A DNA stretch of 64,000 nucleotides from Desulfarculales bacterium UBA696 (GTDB lineage: Bacteria > Desulfobacterota > Syntrophobacteria > Syntrophobacterales > Syntrophobacteraceae), in NCBI GenBank assembly GCA_002298995.1, contig DBMO01000037.1:249216-313215 (forward strand). Direction: 5' to 3'. A program made the position numbers and the translations under genes. The first letter of the stretch is position 1, and every line of letters begins with the position of its first letter. The notes beneath the pieces are model-generated. The model did no database searches and was not told the origin of the DNA. It saw nothing but the letters and a program-made list of their open reading frames with translations. Positions 44,908 through 54,046 of this stretch are shown one piece after another.

Positions 44908-45336
44908 ACGCTGTCCTTTCCAATTAAAAAGCGATTGGAATAAGGGAGGCCGGGCCGCGGCGCCGGTTGTCCTGCACGTAAACGCAATTCCATAAGCTAA
45001 AACGGGATTTTCTGGACTGCTAATTCTCCTGTCTTGCCCTATCGGGGGCTGTCGGGATGGCAGAGGTCGGCTCAAGGATTGTTTTGGCTTTGCTTGAGAG
45101 CCGACCAGGTCCCAGTAGATAATTTTCGTTTTTTTGACTTCACCTTGGTACAAAGAATACTCGATTCAAGTAAAATGAAAATACCGTAAAGACCCCATTT
45201 CAGAGGAGGAAAATACGGTACACGCGGTGATATCCACATACAATTGAGGGTCTGAGGATCTTGCGTGGTAAGGGAAGGGCTGCATTCAACCAATCAAGCA
45301 GCATGTTCCTTCATGTTGGGAGAGACGCTTAATTAA
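44908..45336. other. Intergenic stretch left of the element, nothing recognised
   Basis: About 430 bp. Frames on the minus strand have no ribosome-binding site and unlikely composition. It was the downstream flank of tRNA-His before integration. Confidence 0.4.
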
Positions 45337-45366
45337 AAAGCCGGTTCGCATATCCCGCGAATCGGC
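45335..45366 (-). terminator. Original terminator of tRNA-His, now separated from the gene
   Basis: GCCGGTTCGC (45340-45349) pairs with GCGAATCGGC (45357-45366), ten pairs with one G-U, with T5 on the minus strand. It lies 20 bp past the displaced tRNA 3' end at attL, the place where the host tRNA terminator would have been. Confidence 0.7.
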
Positions 45367-45385
45367 CCTTTAATATTTCTCTTTT

Positions 45386-45431
45386 AGGGTGAGTGACCGG
45401 ACTTGAACCGGCAGCCTCTGGGGCCACAACC
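45386..45431. repeat. attL, 46-bp direct repeat
   Basis: Identical to 60894-60939. It is the displaced 3' part of tRNA-His (anticodon stem to 3' end plus two bases). Flanking bases diverge immediately on both sides. Confidence 0.95.
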
Positions 45432-45817
45432 TAAAAATAAGGCATATAGGGATTTCTGGGGATATACCGGGAATCCCTATTTCTTTATCCAGACCGCTTT
45501 TAGCATACAAGGGCAAACAAGGCATCCGTGGGATATTTTTTGGTCAATCTTGACCAAATCTTGACCAAGCTTTTTAGGCTTTAGGTGAATTTCGGGGGCA
45601 GGGTTGCATCAAAAATAATCTTTTATGCCGCTTAAGCCTTTTTTTGAGAAAATCGAAGATAAACTTAGTAAGAAGGCGCAATAAGCTGATTTGCAAACCT
45701 CATGTGCAGCATTCAGGATGAAATAAGATTTTTTCAGGTTTGACTTTAACGCCAGCTACGGTATGCTCGATGCGTGTCGAGCATAACAGCGAACATCCCA
45801 TCGGACATGGGGGTAAA
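45432..45817. other. Left end of element, regulatory DNA
   Basis: No gene in about 385 bp. Contains integrase arm-like sites at 45540-45568 and presumably the promoter of the replication operon. Confidence 0.5.
45540..45568. promoter_or_regulatory. Left integrase arm-like sites
   Basis: TTGACCAA at 45550-45557 and 45561-45568, 11 bp apart, plus an inverted copy TTGGTCAA at 45540-45547. The direct copies match those at 60805-60824 near attR. Confidence 0.6.
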
Positions 45818-46303
45818 ATGGATTTGATAACCACCAAAGATGTTTGCAGGATACTGAGTCATTACGATGTTACCCCTTCGGCCCTGACCAAATGGGCTGA
45901 CCCTAAATTGGGACTTATAGTTCCGGCCAAGAAGACGGGAACAGGTCCGGCAACGAGGCTTTATTTTAGCCTACCTGGGGATGTCGTAAAAATAGCCTTT
46001 TTCAAGCTTCTGCTCAACCTCGGATTTGAAAGAATCCATGCAGCCCACTACCTGGACCCGAGCAACAAAGATGGAATAGACCAGAAAGTCAAAGCTGGGC
46101 AAGTTTTCTTCAACATTCAAAAAATAGCTCCATATCACCCGATGTTTGGACGAGGAGCTAAGTCATTCGGCTTTGCTGACAAGCCGCATTCGAAAGTCGG
46201 TGAAGGCACTATCCTAACCTGTTCAATCAATATAAAGGCAATTGAGCTTGAAGTGGTTGAATTTGCAAAGAGGCTAAGGATCGGAGGACCAGGACCATGG
46301 TAA
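45818..46303 (+). CDS. Putative DNA-binding regulator of the element
   Basis: 161 residues from ATG 45818, with GGGGG upstream; longer in-frame starts are less likely. The N-terminus MDLITTKDVCRILSHYDVTPSALTKWADPKLGLIVPAKKTGTGPATRLYF reads like a MerR-type winged helix with a wing after the recognition helix. The C-terminal part lacks cysteines or a clear ligand domain. It could be an activator of the replication operon or an excision factor. It overlaps the next gene by seven bases, so the two are coupled. Confidence 0.65.
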   Translation: MDLITTKDVCRILSHYDVTPSALTKWADPKLGLIVPAKKTGTGPATRLYFSLPGDVVKIAFFKLLLNLGFERIHAAHYLDPSNKDGIDQKVKAGQVFFNIQKIAPYHPMFGRGAKSFGFADKPHSKVGEGTILTCSINIKAIELEVVEFAKRLRIGGPGPW

Positions 46304-46488
46304 ACAAAAATTTAAAACTGGCGATTTTGAAAGTTTTCGATTCTCAGGCTGATTTTGCCGCGGCTTGCGGGATTTCCGAGGCAAAGGTTTCGCAAGTGGT
46401 CCGGGGCCGCAAACAGCTTTCAGAACCGGAACGGAAGGTTTGGGCTAAGAAGTTGCGGATGAAACCGCAGGAGCTTTCTTTCATCTAG
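46297..46488 (+). CDS. Small Cro/XRE-type HTH protein
   Basis: 63 residues. The helix-turn-helix is FDSQADFAAACGISEAKVSQVVRGRKQLS, typical of XRE/YdaS-like proteins, followed by ERKVWAKKLRMKPQELSF. It is probably a dimeric repressor or antirepressor of the element. The start overlaps the upstream stop. Confidence 0.75.
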   Translation: MVNKNLKLAILKVFDSQADFAAACGISEAKVSQVVRGRKQLSEPERKVWAKKLRMKPQELSFI

Positions 46489-46549
46489 GTTTAGGCTGGT
46501 CTATAAAAACGGACCTCAAGGACCGTCGGGAGACGGACAAAGGGGCGAA

Positions 46550-46780
46550 ATGAGCAAGAAAGAGAAGTCCTCCGGGCAATATGCGCCACGAATGCTTTCC
46601 TACCGGGACGCAGCTTTTTACATCGGAATCGCCGAAAAAACTTTACGCAACCGATGCTCACGCAAAGCCAAACATCCATTGCCTTTCAAGCCAAAACGAG
46701 TAGCCGGAAAGCCAGTTTTTGACCGCCTGGAATTGGACCGGTATTGCGACTCTCTGGCTTCAGAGGGGGTGACCGGATGA
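46550..46780 (+). CDS. AlpA/excisionase-type HTH protein
   Basis: 76 residues. MLSYRDAAFYIGIAEKTLRNRCSRKAKHPLPFKPKRVAGKPVFDRLELDRYCDSL is the classic winged-helix layout of AlpA or MerR-like excisionases: helix-turn-helix, wing with conserved P-F-K, and 'VxFxxxELDxY'. It likely acts as excisionase or as activator of the integrase. It overlaps the next gene at ATGA. Confidence 0.8.
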   Translation: MSKKEKSSGQYAPRMLSYRDAAFYIGIAEKTLRNRCSRKAKHPLPFKPKRVAGKPVFDRLELDRYCDSLASEGVTG

Positions 46781-46968
46781 GATCACTTCTACTGAAGGTC
46801 GGATCGGCCGGCGAGATTGAGGGCTCTGCGATCCTGGCAATGCAGGAATCAGATGAACTGATCTGCAGAAAGGCCCTAGGGCGAATCCTCGAAAAAGAAA
46901 ACCCCGCTGTTGGCGCAGCAGGGCATGAGAATGAAACAATCAGTCCCGAAGAGGATAACCGCAAATGA
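46777..46968 (+). CDS. Small hypothetical protein of the replication operon
   Basis: 63 residues from ATG 46777, overlapping the upstream stop as ATGA. It overlaps the following primase start in the same way. Acidic with a Gly/Ala/Glu tail; no motif. Tight coupling suggests a role with replication proteins. Confidence 0.6.
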   Translation: MRSLLLKVGSAGEIEGSAILAMQESDELICRKALGRILEKENPAVGAAGHENETISPEEDNRK

Positions 46969-48878
46969 CCACAACTGTCAATCCTCTTCAGACCATTCTA
47001 TCCCATTTAAAGGGCGTCCAAAGGCATAGCGGGTATTACCAGGCGCAGTGCCCTGGACACGATGACAAGCAGGCGAGCCTAAGCCTAAGCACCGGCGAAG
47101 ATGGGAAAGTGCTGATTAAGTGTCATGCCGGATGTAGCACGGAAGATATACTCCGCGCCGCGGGGCTGTCCTACAGCAATCTTTTCCCAAATAACGGCAA
47201 CGGTAAGCAGCCGCCCAAAATAACCCAAACCTATGACTACCTTGATGCTGACGGCAAGCTCATTCACCAAACGGTTCGCTTTTCCCCAAAAGAATTCCGC
47301 CAGCGCCGGCCAGATGGAAACGGCGGTTGGATATGGAACTTGAAAGGGATTGACCCCGTACCCTATCGACTTCCTGAGATAATCAAGAGCCAAACTGTAT
47401 TCATTGTCGAGGGTGAAAAAGATGGAGACAGCCTTGCGGCCATCGGATTAACCGCAACAACAAACCCGATGGGCGCCGGGAACGGGAAGTGGAGATCCGC
47501 TTACAACAAATGGTTCCAAGGTAAGAAGGTCACAATAATTCCGGATAACGATCAACCCGGACAGGACCACGCGGAAGCAGTAGCACAAAGCCTTCACGGA
47601 ACAGCTGTAGCAGTAAAGATAATAAATCTTCCCGGTCTGCAGCCGAAAGGCGATGTGTCGGATTGGCTAAACCAGGGCGGGACCAAGGAAGAGCTTTTGC
47701 GGATAGTGGAGGCAGCGCCTGAATACACCCCGAATCAAACAGCCCCCACAGTGCAACCCGAGAAGTCATGTTTCGCTGGAATAAATCTCGAATCCATTAG
47801 TGCCGCGCGATTCATCGGGACTGAACCGGAACCGATTGACTGGCTGCTCAAGGGAAGCTTGGGAGAACGACATTTCGGCCTTGTAGTGGCTGATGGCGGG
47901 ACCGGAAAAGGATTTGTCCTTCTGCAATTAGGCATTTCAGTTTCAACCGGATTACCCTATCTCGATGGACAGTTCGACGTCGGGAAAAGCGGAAGGGTAC
48001 TTTTGGTATTCGGCGAAGATGACGATCAGGTAGTCCATAACAGATTGGACGGAACTCTCAGATCATTCGATGAAGAGGCGGAAGACGAGAAGTTCTTAGA
48101 GAATCTCCGGAATAACCTTCATATTCTCAATGTCTGCGGCCAGGACGCCCGACTTGTTGAGACAGTGGGCGGGAATCTTTTGCCGACCCAAGCCTATGAG
48201 GATCTTCTCGCCTTAGCAAAGGGCATCGAGAACCTGAAGCTCTTGGTTCTGGACCCGCTTTCCCGCTTTTATGCCGGCGACGAGAAAAACTCACCTGATG
48301 CAACCTTCTTCTGCTCACTCATGGAAAGAATTGCCCATGAGACTGGGGCAACCGTTCTGGTTAGCCAGCACACCAATAAGGCCAGCGGGACCGGGAAAGA
48401 TTCACTTACCCAACATGCGTTGAGAGGTTCAACCGGCTTCACAAACGCTGCACGATGGCAGCTAAACATTGCAAAGGTGGATCCGGCCGAATGGCGAAGG
48501 TTGGGGATCCCGCCCGAGGATGTAAACCGCTATCTCGTCGCGAAAGTCACGAAAAAGAACCTGGGCCCACCAGAAGACTACTTTTATCTACGCCATGATA
48601 CTAACGGCACATTGCGGATTGCCCATGTCGATGAGGGATTAAACGAACTCGACAAGGAAGTGACAGACACCATTCTTGCGAAAATCAAAGAAGAAAAGAC
48701 CCTAGGCGGGAAGCGCTTCACCAAGCGGGCGTTCACCCGTTGCTTCAGTAAGCAGTGGCACAACTACGGCGCACGTAAACTGGAACACCTTATCGATCAT
48801 GCCATAGCTCAAAGGAAATTACACCTGGAGCCGGCGAGAAACAATCAGGGGATTGAAGTTGAATATTTGGACTTATGA
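46965..48878 (+). CDS. Primase-helicase fusion (CHC2-like/TOPRIM/RepA-type ATPase)
   Basis: 637 residues. An N-terminal zinc ribbon of primase type has C29, H32, C53 and C57. A TOPRIM domain follows (FIVEGEKDGDSLAAIG near residue 145), with P-D-N-D-x-x-G-x-x-H as the metal site. The C-terminal half is a RecA-like RepA-type ATPase: Walker A VADGGTGKGFVL near 310, Walker B LLVLDPLSRF, and a QHTNK motif. Such fusions start DNA replication of satellites and plasmids. It ends right before iteron-like repeats. The C-terminal 70 residues are helical. Confidence 0.88.
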   Translation: MTTTVNPLQTILSHLKGVQRHSGYYQAQCPGHDDKQASLSLSTGEDGKVLIKCHAGCSTEDILRAAGLSYSNLFPNNGNGKQPPKITQTYDYLDADGKLIHQTVRFSPKEFRQRRPDGNGGWIWNLKGIDPVPYRLPEIIKSQTVFIVEGEKDGDSLAAIGLTATTNPMGAGNGKWRSAYNKWFQGKKVTIIPDNDQPGQDHAEAVAQSLHGTAVAVKIINLPGLQPKGDVSDWLNQGGTKEELLRIVEAAPEYTPNQTAPTVQPEKSCFAGINLESISAARFIGTEPEPIDWLLKGSLGERHFGLVVADGGTGKGFVLLQLGISVSTGLPYLDGQFDVGKSGRVLLVFGEDDDQVVHNRLDGTLRSFDEEAEDEKFLENLRNNLHILNVCGQDARLVETVGGNLLPTQAYEDLLALAKGIENLKLLVLDPLSRFYAGDEKNSPDATFFCSLMERIAHETGATVLVSQHTNKASGTGKDSLTQHALRGSTGFTNAARWQLNIAKVDPAEWRRLGIPPEDVNRYLVAKVTKKNLGPPEDYFYLRHDTNGTLRIAHVDEGLNELDKEVTDTILAKIKEEKTLGGKRFTKRAFTRCFSKQWHNYGARKLEHLIDHAIAQRKLHLEPARNNQGIEVEYLDL

Positions 48879-48882
48879 CGAG

Positions 48883-49035
48883 AAAGCGCACACAGCGCAC
48901 ATTCCGACTGTGCGCATTAAAAATGTCTGTAATTCCGTGCACATGTTTAAAGCGCACACGAAAGAAGCGCACACATGAATCTTGCTCTGTGTAAGTACTT
49001 GAAATCATTGAAAGCGCACAGCGCACACAGCGCAC
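48883..49035. repeat. Iteron-like repeats, candidate replication origin
   Basis: Direct copies of AAAGCGCACA(C/G) at 48883, 48949, 48964 (GAAGCGCACACA) and 49011, some extended to GCGCACACAGCGCAC, plus an inverted GTGCGC at about 48910. They begin five bases after the primase stop. An AT-rich, GA-rich stretch and palindromic CGCGCG runs follow. Confidence 0.6.
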
Positions 49036-49120
49036 TCTCTAAAGAGAGAGAAAAAACGCGCGCTTTAAACGCGCGCTTTGTTCTCCCCCCACTTTAGAGG
49101 GCACCGGGAGGATTGCCAAA

Positions 49121-49543
49121 GTGGAAAACGACCAGACATTTACGCTCTACACCTTCCAGGCCAAGGGGCATGACCTAAGGACTGATTACCTGCCAAAACT
49201 TGAGTACGCCAGGCAGGGAGAGCCATATTTCGATATAGCCCAATATCTCGGATGGCCGCATTGGGTTTGGTGCGTGACCCGACTTGAGGACCTTGAAAAT
49301 GATTGGATGAGCTTTCCCGACCAGGACCGTTTACAACAACTTGCCCTTTGGATTTTGTCTGTTCCGGCGAATGTCATTCGATGGTGCGCCTTGAATGCTC
49401 AATGTGAAAACAAAGTGCCGGTTGGAAGTTGGTTCTCCTGTAGACCTGAGTCAATCCGCCAAGGGGGTGACATTCCACAGGCTCTAGTCAGACGTCCGAT
49501 CATGCAGCAGTGGGTTGTTTCCATGAATGGCAGTCACAATTAA
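49121..49543 (+). CDS. Hypothetical protein, 140 residues
   Basis: GTG start at 49121 with GGGAGG upstream. Tryptophan-rich soluble protein (GWPHWVWCVTRLEDLENDW, QLALWILSVPANVIRWCAL). No motif recognised. It lies just after the putative origin and before the nuclease and packaging genes. Confidence 0.55.
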   Translation: MENDQTFTLYTFQAKGHDLRTDYLPKLEYARQGEPYFDIAQYLGWPHWVWCVTRLEDLENDWMSFPDQDRLQQLALWILSVPANVIRWCALNAQCENKVPVGSWFSCRPESIRQGGDIPQALVRRPIMQQWVVSMNGSHN

Positions 49544-49564
49544 CTCTTTCAAGTGGGGGAATAA

Positions 49565-49786
49565 ATGAAGGACCTCTTACAGACAAAATGCTCGGACATA
49601 CTCGGAGAAGAGCGCACAGTAAATATCGCTGACGGTCTAATAGTGATCGGTCGGGGGCTGTATGCGATTGCAGAGGAACTCGGGAAGATCCGGGAGCAAG
49701 CAGAAAAGCATTTCAAGGCTTCTGGATGCCGCAAGTACACTCAAGGTGAAACTCGCATCGAGAAACGGCAAAGAGCACTAGGGTAA
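49565..49786 (+). CDS. Small helical hypothetical protein
   Basis: 73 residues with GGGGG upstream. Mainly helical: SDILGEERTVNIADGLIVIGRGLYAIAEELGKIREQAEKHF. Basic tail. No motif. Possibly a DNA-associated accessory of the early region. Confidence 0.55.
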   Translation: MKDLLQTKCSDILGEERTVNIADGLIVIGRGLYAIAEELGKIREQAEKHFKASGCRKYTQGETRIEKRQRALG

Positions 49787-49844
49787 GATTCTAGTGAACG
49801 GTCTAAAACATTAATATAAACGGCTACATAAAAGGCCTTAGTCA

Positions 49845-50372
49845 ATGGCTGGTCAAGAAGTGCAAGGGCAGAAAATTAGGATTGTGGCTGACACCAGGGA
49901 GAGAGACGCAGCCTATTCTTTCGAGAACTTCCCAAATGTCGAAGTGATCGAGGCCGCTTTGCCGACCGGCGATTACTCGCTTTCAGGCTTCGAAGACCGC
50001 GTATCACTCGAAAGAAAGCGAACTGATGATTTGATCGGATGCTTGAGCCAGGACCGCGCAAGATTCGAGAAAGAGCTTTCCCGCGCCAGAAATTTCGAAC
50101 TCTTCGCGGTGATCGTCGAGGATTCTCTACCCAACATCATGGCCGGACGCTACCGCTCTCAGATGAAATCAACCGCCGTAATCCAATCCATTGCCGCTTT
50201 TAGTGTCCGATACCGTGTGCCCTTCTTGTTTTGCGGCAACCGTCAGGGTGGGGAGTTGATGGTTTTTTCGCTCCTGAGCAAGTTCGCATACGAGATTCGG
50301 AAGCGCTTCGACTGCCTTCAGGGACCGCTTTCATCCGAACACTTCCGAACTTTTCCGAACAATCTAGGGTGA
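49845..50372 (+). CDS. ERCC4-type nuclease
   Basis: 175 residues, a single nuclease domain. D16-x-R-E (DTRE) is followed by GDYSL (42-46) and ERK (56-58), then DDLIGCLSQDRARFEKEL. These are the metal-binding residues of XPF/Mus81-like nucleases. Small phage and plasmid versions resolve branched DNA or cut forks. The Hef-type helicase and a helix-hairpin-helix tail are absent. Its position between replication and packaging genes fits debranching DNA before packaging. Confidence 0.85.
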   Translation: MAGQEVQGQKIRIVADTRERDAAYSFENFPNVEVIEAALPTGDYSLSGFEDRVSLERKRTDDLIGCLSQDRARFEKELSRARNFELFAVIVEDSLPNIMAGRYRSQMKSTAVIQSIAAFSVRYRVPFLFCGNRQGGELMVFSLLSKFAYEIRKRFDCLQGPLSSEHFRTFPNNLG

Positions 50373-50381
50373 GTTTGAACA

Positions 50382-50963
50382 ATGCCAGCACAAAAAGTCA
50401 CAGACATTGAAATAAAACAGCTACTTAGAAAGGGTCTGAACTGTACGGACATTGCCAAACACTTAGGCGTTAGCAAGTCCACGATCTCAGGGCGCTTGAA
50501 GGCCCTCAAGATTGCAGTCTCCAAGGACGTCACGCTTAGAAGCGCCGGCGAGATTGTCCGGAAGGAATTGGACACGGTTGGGCAGCTTCAGAAGATCAAC
50601 CGGGACGCAAACGAGCTTCTCGATGTGCTCATGCGGTGGAACCGGGGCGATGATGAAGCCCTGCAAATTCTAGAAACTCAGGTCCGCAAGGTAAAGATTG
50701 GCAGGGGCGAGAATGCCGAGGAAATCACAGAGTACAAATTCAAAGATCCGCGAGAACTCGCACTGGCCGCAATGAAGGAAATTCGAGGCCAATTGAAATT
50801 ACAACTTGAACTGTATCAGGCACTTTTCGACATGCAGGCGGTCCAGCAATTTCAAACCGAAGTTCTTGACGTCATTGGGAGCATAGACCCGGATGCAAGG
50901 GAACAAATTATTAATCGACTCGCGGAAAAAAACGCTATTCGCAGCGCTCTCGACCTCTCTTAA
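50382..50963 (+). CDS. Terminase small subunit-like DNA-binding protein
   Basis: 193 residues. An N-terminal helix-turn-helix (IEIKQLLRKGLNCTDIAKHLGVSKSTISGRLK) is followed by a helical middle and an oligomerising C-terminus, the usual layout of small terminases that recognise pac or cos sites. The 3' end overlaps the large subunit start by about 70 bp, in a different frame. Identification rests on this adjacency and layout. Confidence 0.72.
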   Translation: MPAQKVTDIEIKQLLRKGLNCTDIAKHLGVSKSTISGRLKALKIAVSKDVTLRSAGEIVRKELDTVGQLQKINRDANELLDVLMRWNRGDDEALQILETQVRKVKIGRGENAEEITEYKFKDPRELALAAMKEIRGQLKLQLELYQALFDMQAVQQFQTEVLDVIGSIDPDAREQIINRLAEKNAIRSALDLS

Positions 50964-52488
50964 CCAGAGGTTTAGCCGGGATGACGGCAAGGCTTGCGGT
51001 TCCTTGGGCGAATGGGCCGAGAAGACCCCTATAATGCTTGATGGCAGGCCCTTTACCTTCGAGCGGCACGAATACCTGATTACGCCCTATGCCGACACGC
51101 ACCCGCACCAGGTCGAAATGAAGGCCGCACAGTTGGGCTTGACCGCTAAAGCCATGCTCCGAACCATGCACGCAGCGAGATACAGGAACTTCAGGGGGAT
51201 TCTATATCTTTTCCCTTCTAGAACAGACGTGACGGAATTTTCTAAGGGTAGAATCGACCCTCTCCTTGAGGAAAACCCCGACAGCCTGGGGAAGTGGATC
51301 AGGAGCACGGATTCCGCCAATGTAAAGCAGATATGGAACTGCTTCCTGTATCTTCGAGGCATGCGGACCCGCACAGGCTTAAAATCGGTACCCGTGGACT
51401 TCATTGTTTTTGACGAACTAGACGAGGCCCCGCCCAACGCGCAAGACATGGCAATGGAGCGCATGGGCCACAGTGAATTCAAGGAGGTTTTGAAGCTCTC
51501 AAACCCGACCTTGCCCGATTACGGCATTGATAAAGCCTTCCAGGAAACCGATCAGCGCTACTGGCATCTGAAGTGTGAGAAATGCGGAGAATATACCTGT
51601 CTGGAAGATACTTTCCCCGATTGTTTGCTCGAAGCCGGCGGGCGAGTTATCCGGGCCTGCAAGAAATGCCAGGGCGAACTTAATCCCTCAATCGGTGAGT
51701 GGGTTGCGAAATACCCCGGAGTGACTGAGCGCCGAGGCTATCACTACAGCCAGCTTTTTAGCCATTTCGTTGACCCTGCCGAAATCCTCCACCAATACCG
51801 CACCACAAGCAACCTGACCGACTTCTACAACCTGAAAATTGGGAATGCCTACGTTGCCGCCACGAACCGGCTGACCGTCGAGGAAATCCTAAAATTATGC
51901 GGAAATGAAGGGATGGCCGACAGCGACCCGGGGCCCTGCACAATGGGAGTTGACCAGGGGAAATTGCTCCACGTGGTCATAGGCAAAAGGGATTGGAGCC
52001 GCGCCGGGCGGATCATTCACATTAACTCGTATCAGGGGTGGGAAGAACTCGACCGGCTGATGGTGAATTTCAATATCTCTCGCGCCGTGGTGGATGCCCT
52101 ACCGGAGACTCGAAACGCCCGTGCCTTTGCCGAGCGGCACCGGGGGAAGGTTTTTCTCTCCTATTATTCCGAGCACCAGAAAGGCCGTTATGCCTGGAAT
52201 GAGCGGGATTTGACCGTCAGCAGCAATCGGACCGAGAGTTTGGACGCTTCACATTCAGAGATCCAGGCGGGAAGGATTGTCCTGCCCCGAGAAAGCGAAG
52301 TACTTACCGAATTCGCCGAACACCTTCACAATACGGCGAAGAAGCTTGAAGAGGACGAAGAGACCGGGTCGAAACGATACATTTACGTAAAGCTCGGCCC
52401 GGACCATTACCGGCATGCTTTCAATTATGAGTGCATGGCGCGCCATTACGGGGCCTCGACCCTCTTTGCAAACTCTGATTTAAGCTGA
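50893..52488 (+). CDS. Terminase large subunit (GpA-like)
   Basis: 531 residues. The ATPase has a Walker A variant KAAQLGLTAK (77-86) and Walker B VDFIVFDELDEA with D174 and E175. A zinc-finger-like insert has C228, C231, C256 and C259. The nuclease part holds GVDQGKLLHVVIG and VVDALPETRNA with acidic residues for metal binding. GpA-like terminases package lambdoid and related dsDNA. No portal gene follows, which is unusual. The Walker A Gly/Ser/Thr content is typical of the GpA family but not identical to the classic P-loop. Confidence 0.87.
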   Translation: MQGNKLLIDSRKKTLFAALSTSLNQRFSRDDGKACGSLGEWAEKTPIMLDGRPFTFERHEYLITPYADTHPHQVEMKAAQLGLTAKAMLRTMHAARYRNFRGILYLFPSRTDVTEFSKGRIDPLLEENPDSLGKWIRSTDSANVKQIWNCFLYLRGMRTRTGLKSVPVDFIVFDELDEAPPNAQDMAMERMGHSEFKEVLKLSNPTLPDYGIDKAFQETDQRYWHLKCEKCGEYTCLEDTFPDCLLEAGGRVIRACKKCQGELNPSIGEWVAKYPGVTERRGYHYSQLFSHFVDPAEILHQYRTTSNLTDFYNLKIGNAYVAATNRLTVEEILKLCGNEGMADSDPGPCTMGVDQGKLLHVVIGKRDWSRAGRIIHINSYQGWEELDRLMVNFNISRAVVDALPETRNARAFAERHRGKVFLSYYSEHQKGRYAWNERDLTVSSNRTESLDASHSEIQAGRIVLPRESEVLTEFAEHLHNTAKKLEEDEETGSKRYIYVKLGPDHYRHAFNYECMARHYGASTLFANSDLS

Positions 52489-52502
52489 AAGGAGAGCGGA
52501 CC

Positions 52503-53213
52503 TTGAACCCTGACCGTATTCAGCCCGTTATAGCATATGACACAGTTTTTCACTGGATCGACCAGGAGGCAAAGCGAACCTATCGCCGGATAAGCGCGGG
52601 GATAGCATGGCCCATCGGGATATTGCCCGGTTACGCGGTGATTCTTGCCGAGGAAAAGTACAAGGAAGCGGGCTTTTCCGATCATATCATCCACGCTTTG
52701 GCGGAAACGGAATCCCCTACCTTCGATGATCTTTTCCGCAAATGCCGCGACTTGTCAAAACTCTTCCACTGTGAAGACCTCCGGGCAGACACCTCAAATG
52801 AGGCCGCAATGGAGATTCTGCACAGGTTTAACCGCCAGCAACAGGAAGAACGTAGACCTCCGATTCATTTCGGGGCTGCCTCTTTCACGCACCTGGGCGA
52901 GCTTAAGACCTGCTTCGCATACGGTATTCAGCGAATTGCAGACCGGACCGCAACGGGCAGGAAGACATTGAACCTGGATGGTTGCCCCATCCTTCAAAGA
53001 TGTTTGGCGACCGTTCCAAGCGATACGGCAACCGGCGACAAGGCGACAGAGTATCCCCCCCTCGTGGCCCTCTGTATGGCTTTAGCTACACTGGATAATC
53101 ACCCGTACCATGAACCAATTCCCGAGATAATGCAGAAGAAAGAGTACAACCCTTTGACCTTTTGGCGTGACAGGGCAGACCATAGGCCCTTGCACAGTTA
53201 TCGCCAGAGGTAA
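52503..53213 (+). CDS. Hypothetical protein after terminase
   Basis: 236 residues from TTG 52503, chosen because AAAGGAGAGCGG is ideally placed. The protein is soluble, with Cys, His and Trp scattered and no recognisable zinc motif. In phage genomes this place holds the portal, but size and sequence do not fit one. Function unknown. Confidence 0.6.
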   Translation: MNPDRIQPVIAYDTVFHWIDQEAKRTYRRISAGIAWPIGILPGYAVILAEEKYKEAGFSDHIIHALAETESPTFDDLFRKCRDLSKLFHCEDLRADTSNEAAMEILHRFNRQQQEERRPPIHFGAASFTHLGELKTCFAYGIQRIADRTATGRKTLNLDGCPILQRCLATVPSDTATGDKATEYPPLVALCMALATLDNHPYHEPIPEIMQKKEYNPLTFWRDRADHRPLHSYRQR

Positions 53214-53307
53214 AGACGTGTTCAGGTGCCCCGCGCCGGGATCGTCCATCCTGGATGCATCCAGAGGGGCCAGGCAACGAATAATTCAACCCAACGAAAG
53301 GAACATC

Positions 53308-53982
53308 ATGCGAAAGGCAGCAATGGAATTAAGCATGGAACAGGACCCCGGACAGGATCAGGAACCGCCCGAAGGTGTGACCGGGGGCATTAACGCGGAG
53401 GGGTATTACTCTGCGCTCCGGGCCCTGGAGGAATTCGAGCAGAGCCACGAGCCCCGGCTGTCTCGGACCCGCACCGAACTGAGAGCACTGGAAGCAGAAA
53501 TTAAACGGCTTCAGGCGGAAAGAACGGAAGCGCTTCACGCCGATGAGTTGAACACGGTTAAGGAACTCGACTCAGAGGTCGAGGATCTTCGGCGCGACCA
53601 TGGGATTAAAAGTGAGCACCTTGAAATACTGAAGGATTGGCGGACGAAAGACGGGCCAAGTCTGCGCGAGCTGGAGCAGGCCGTCACAGTCGAGGCTCGA
53701 AAGGTTATCGCCAATTATGCAGCGGTGATCGAGAGTCACGTCAAGGAAAAGCTCCACCAGGCCAAGCAGGAATATTTCACGCAGATAGATGAGTTGTCAC
53801 AGATGCTAATCGCGGCTTCGCGCTTCACAGTACATGCCCGCCAGAATCACGGGATCGGATCGAAGTACCAGCACATCAGAAATCCCGAGCTTCGCGATAT
53901 TTCCATCAGCGCGGAAGAAATCGCAAAACGGTGTCAGGTCCCCAAAATCTGGCCAATGTGGATTTTTGTCGATAGGGTTTAG
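53308..53982 (+). CDS. Coiled-coil protein, possibly scaffold-like
   Basis: 224 residues from ATG 53308, with AAAGGAAC upstream; an earlier frame start at 53167 overlaps the previous gene and is less likely. A long coiled coil spans about residues 40-160 (RTRTELRALEAEIKRLQAERTEA, ELDSEVEDLRRDHG). The C-terminal 50 residues are more globular. Capsid scaffolds have this layout, but so do many other proteins. Confidence 0.6.
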   Translation: MRKAAMELSMEQDPGQDQEPPEGVTGGINAEGYYSALRALEEFEQSHEPRLSRTRTELRALEAEIKRLQAERTEALHADELNTVKELDSEVEDLRRDHGIKSEHLEILKDWRTKDGPSLRELEQAVTVEARKVIANYAAVIESHVKEKLHQAKQEYFTQIDELSQMLIAASRFTVHARQNHGIGSKYQHIRNPELRDISISAEEIAKRCQVPKIWPMWIFVDRV

Positions 53983-54046
53983 CGCTGAACCAGGCGGGAC
54001 CGGCGACAATACGGACCGGCAGCCCGCCCTAGTGAAAGGACGTATC

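Noticed and set aside
45072..45293. 73-codon minus-strand frame left of attL
   Set aside because: No ribosome-binding site and composition not protein-like.
48883..49035. Repeats as a CRISPR array
   Set aside because: Units are 10-12 bp with irregular spacing and no uniform spacers; no cas genes in the window.
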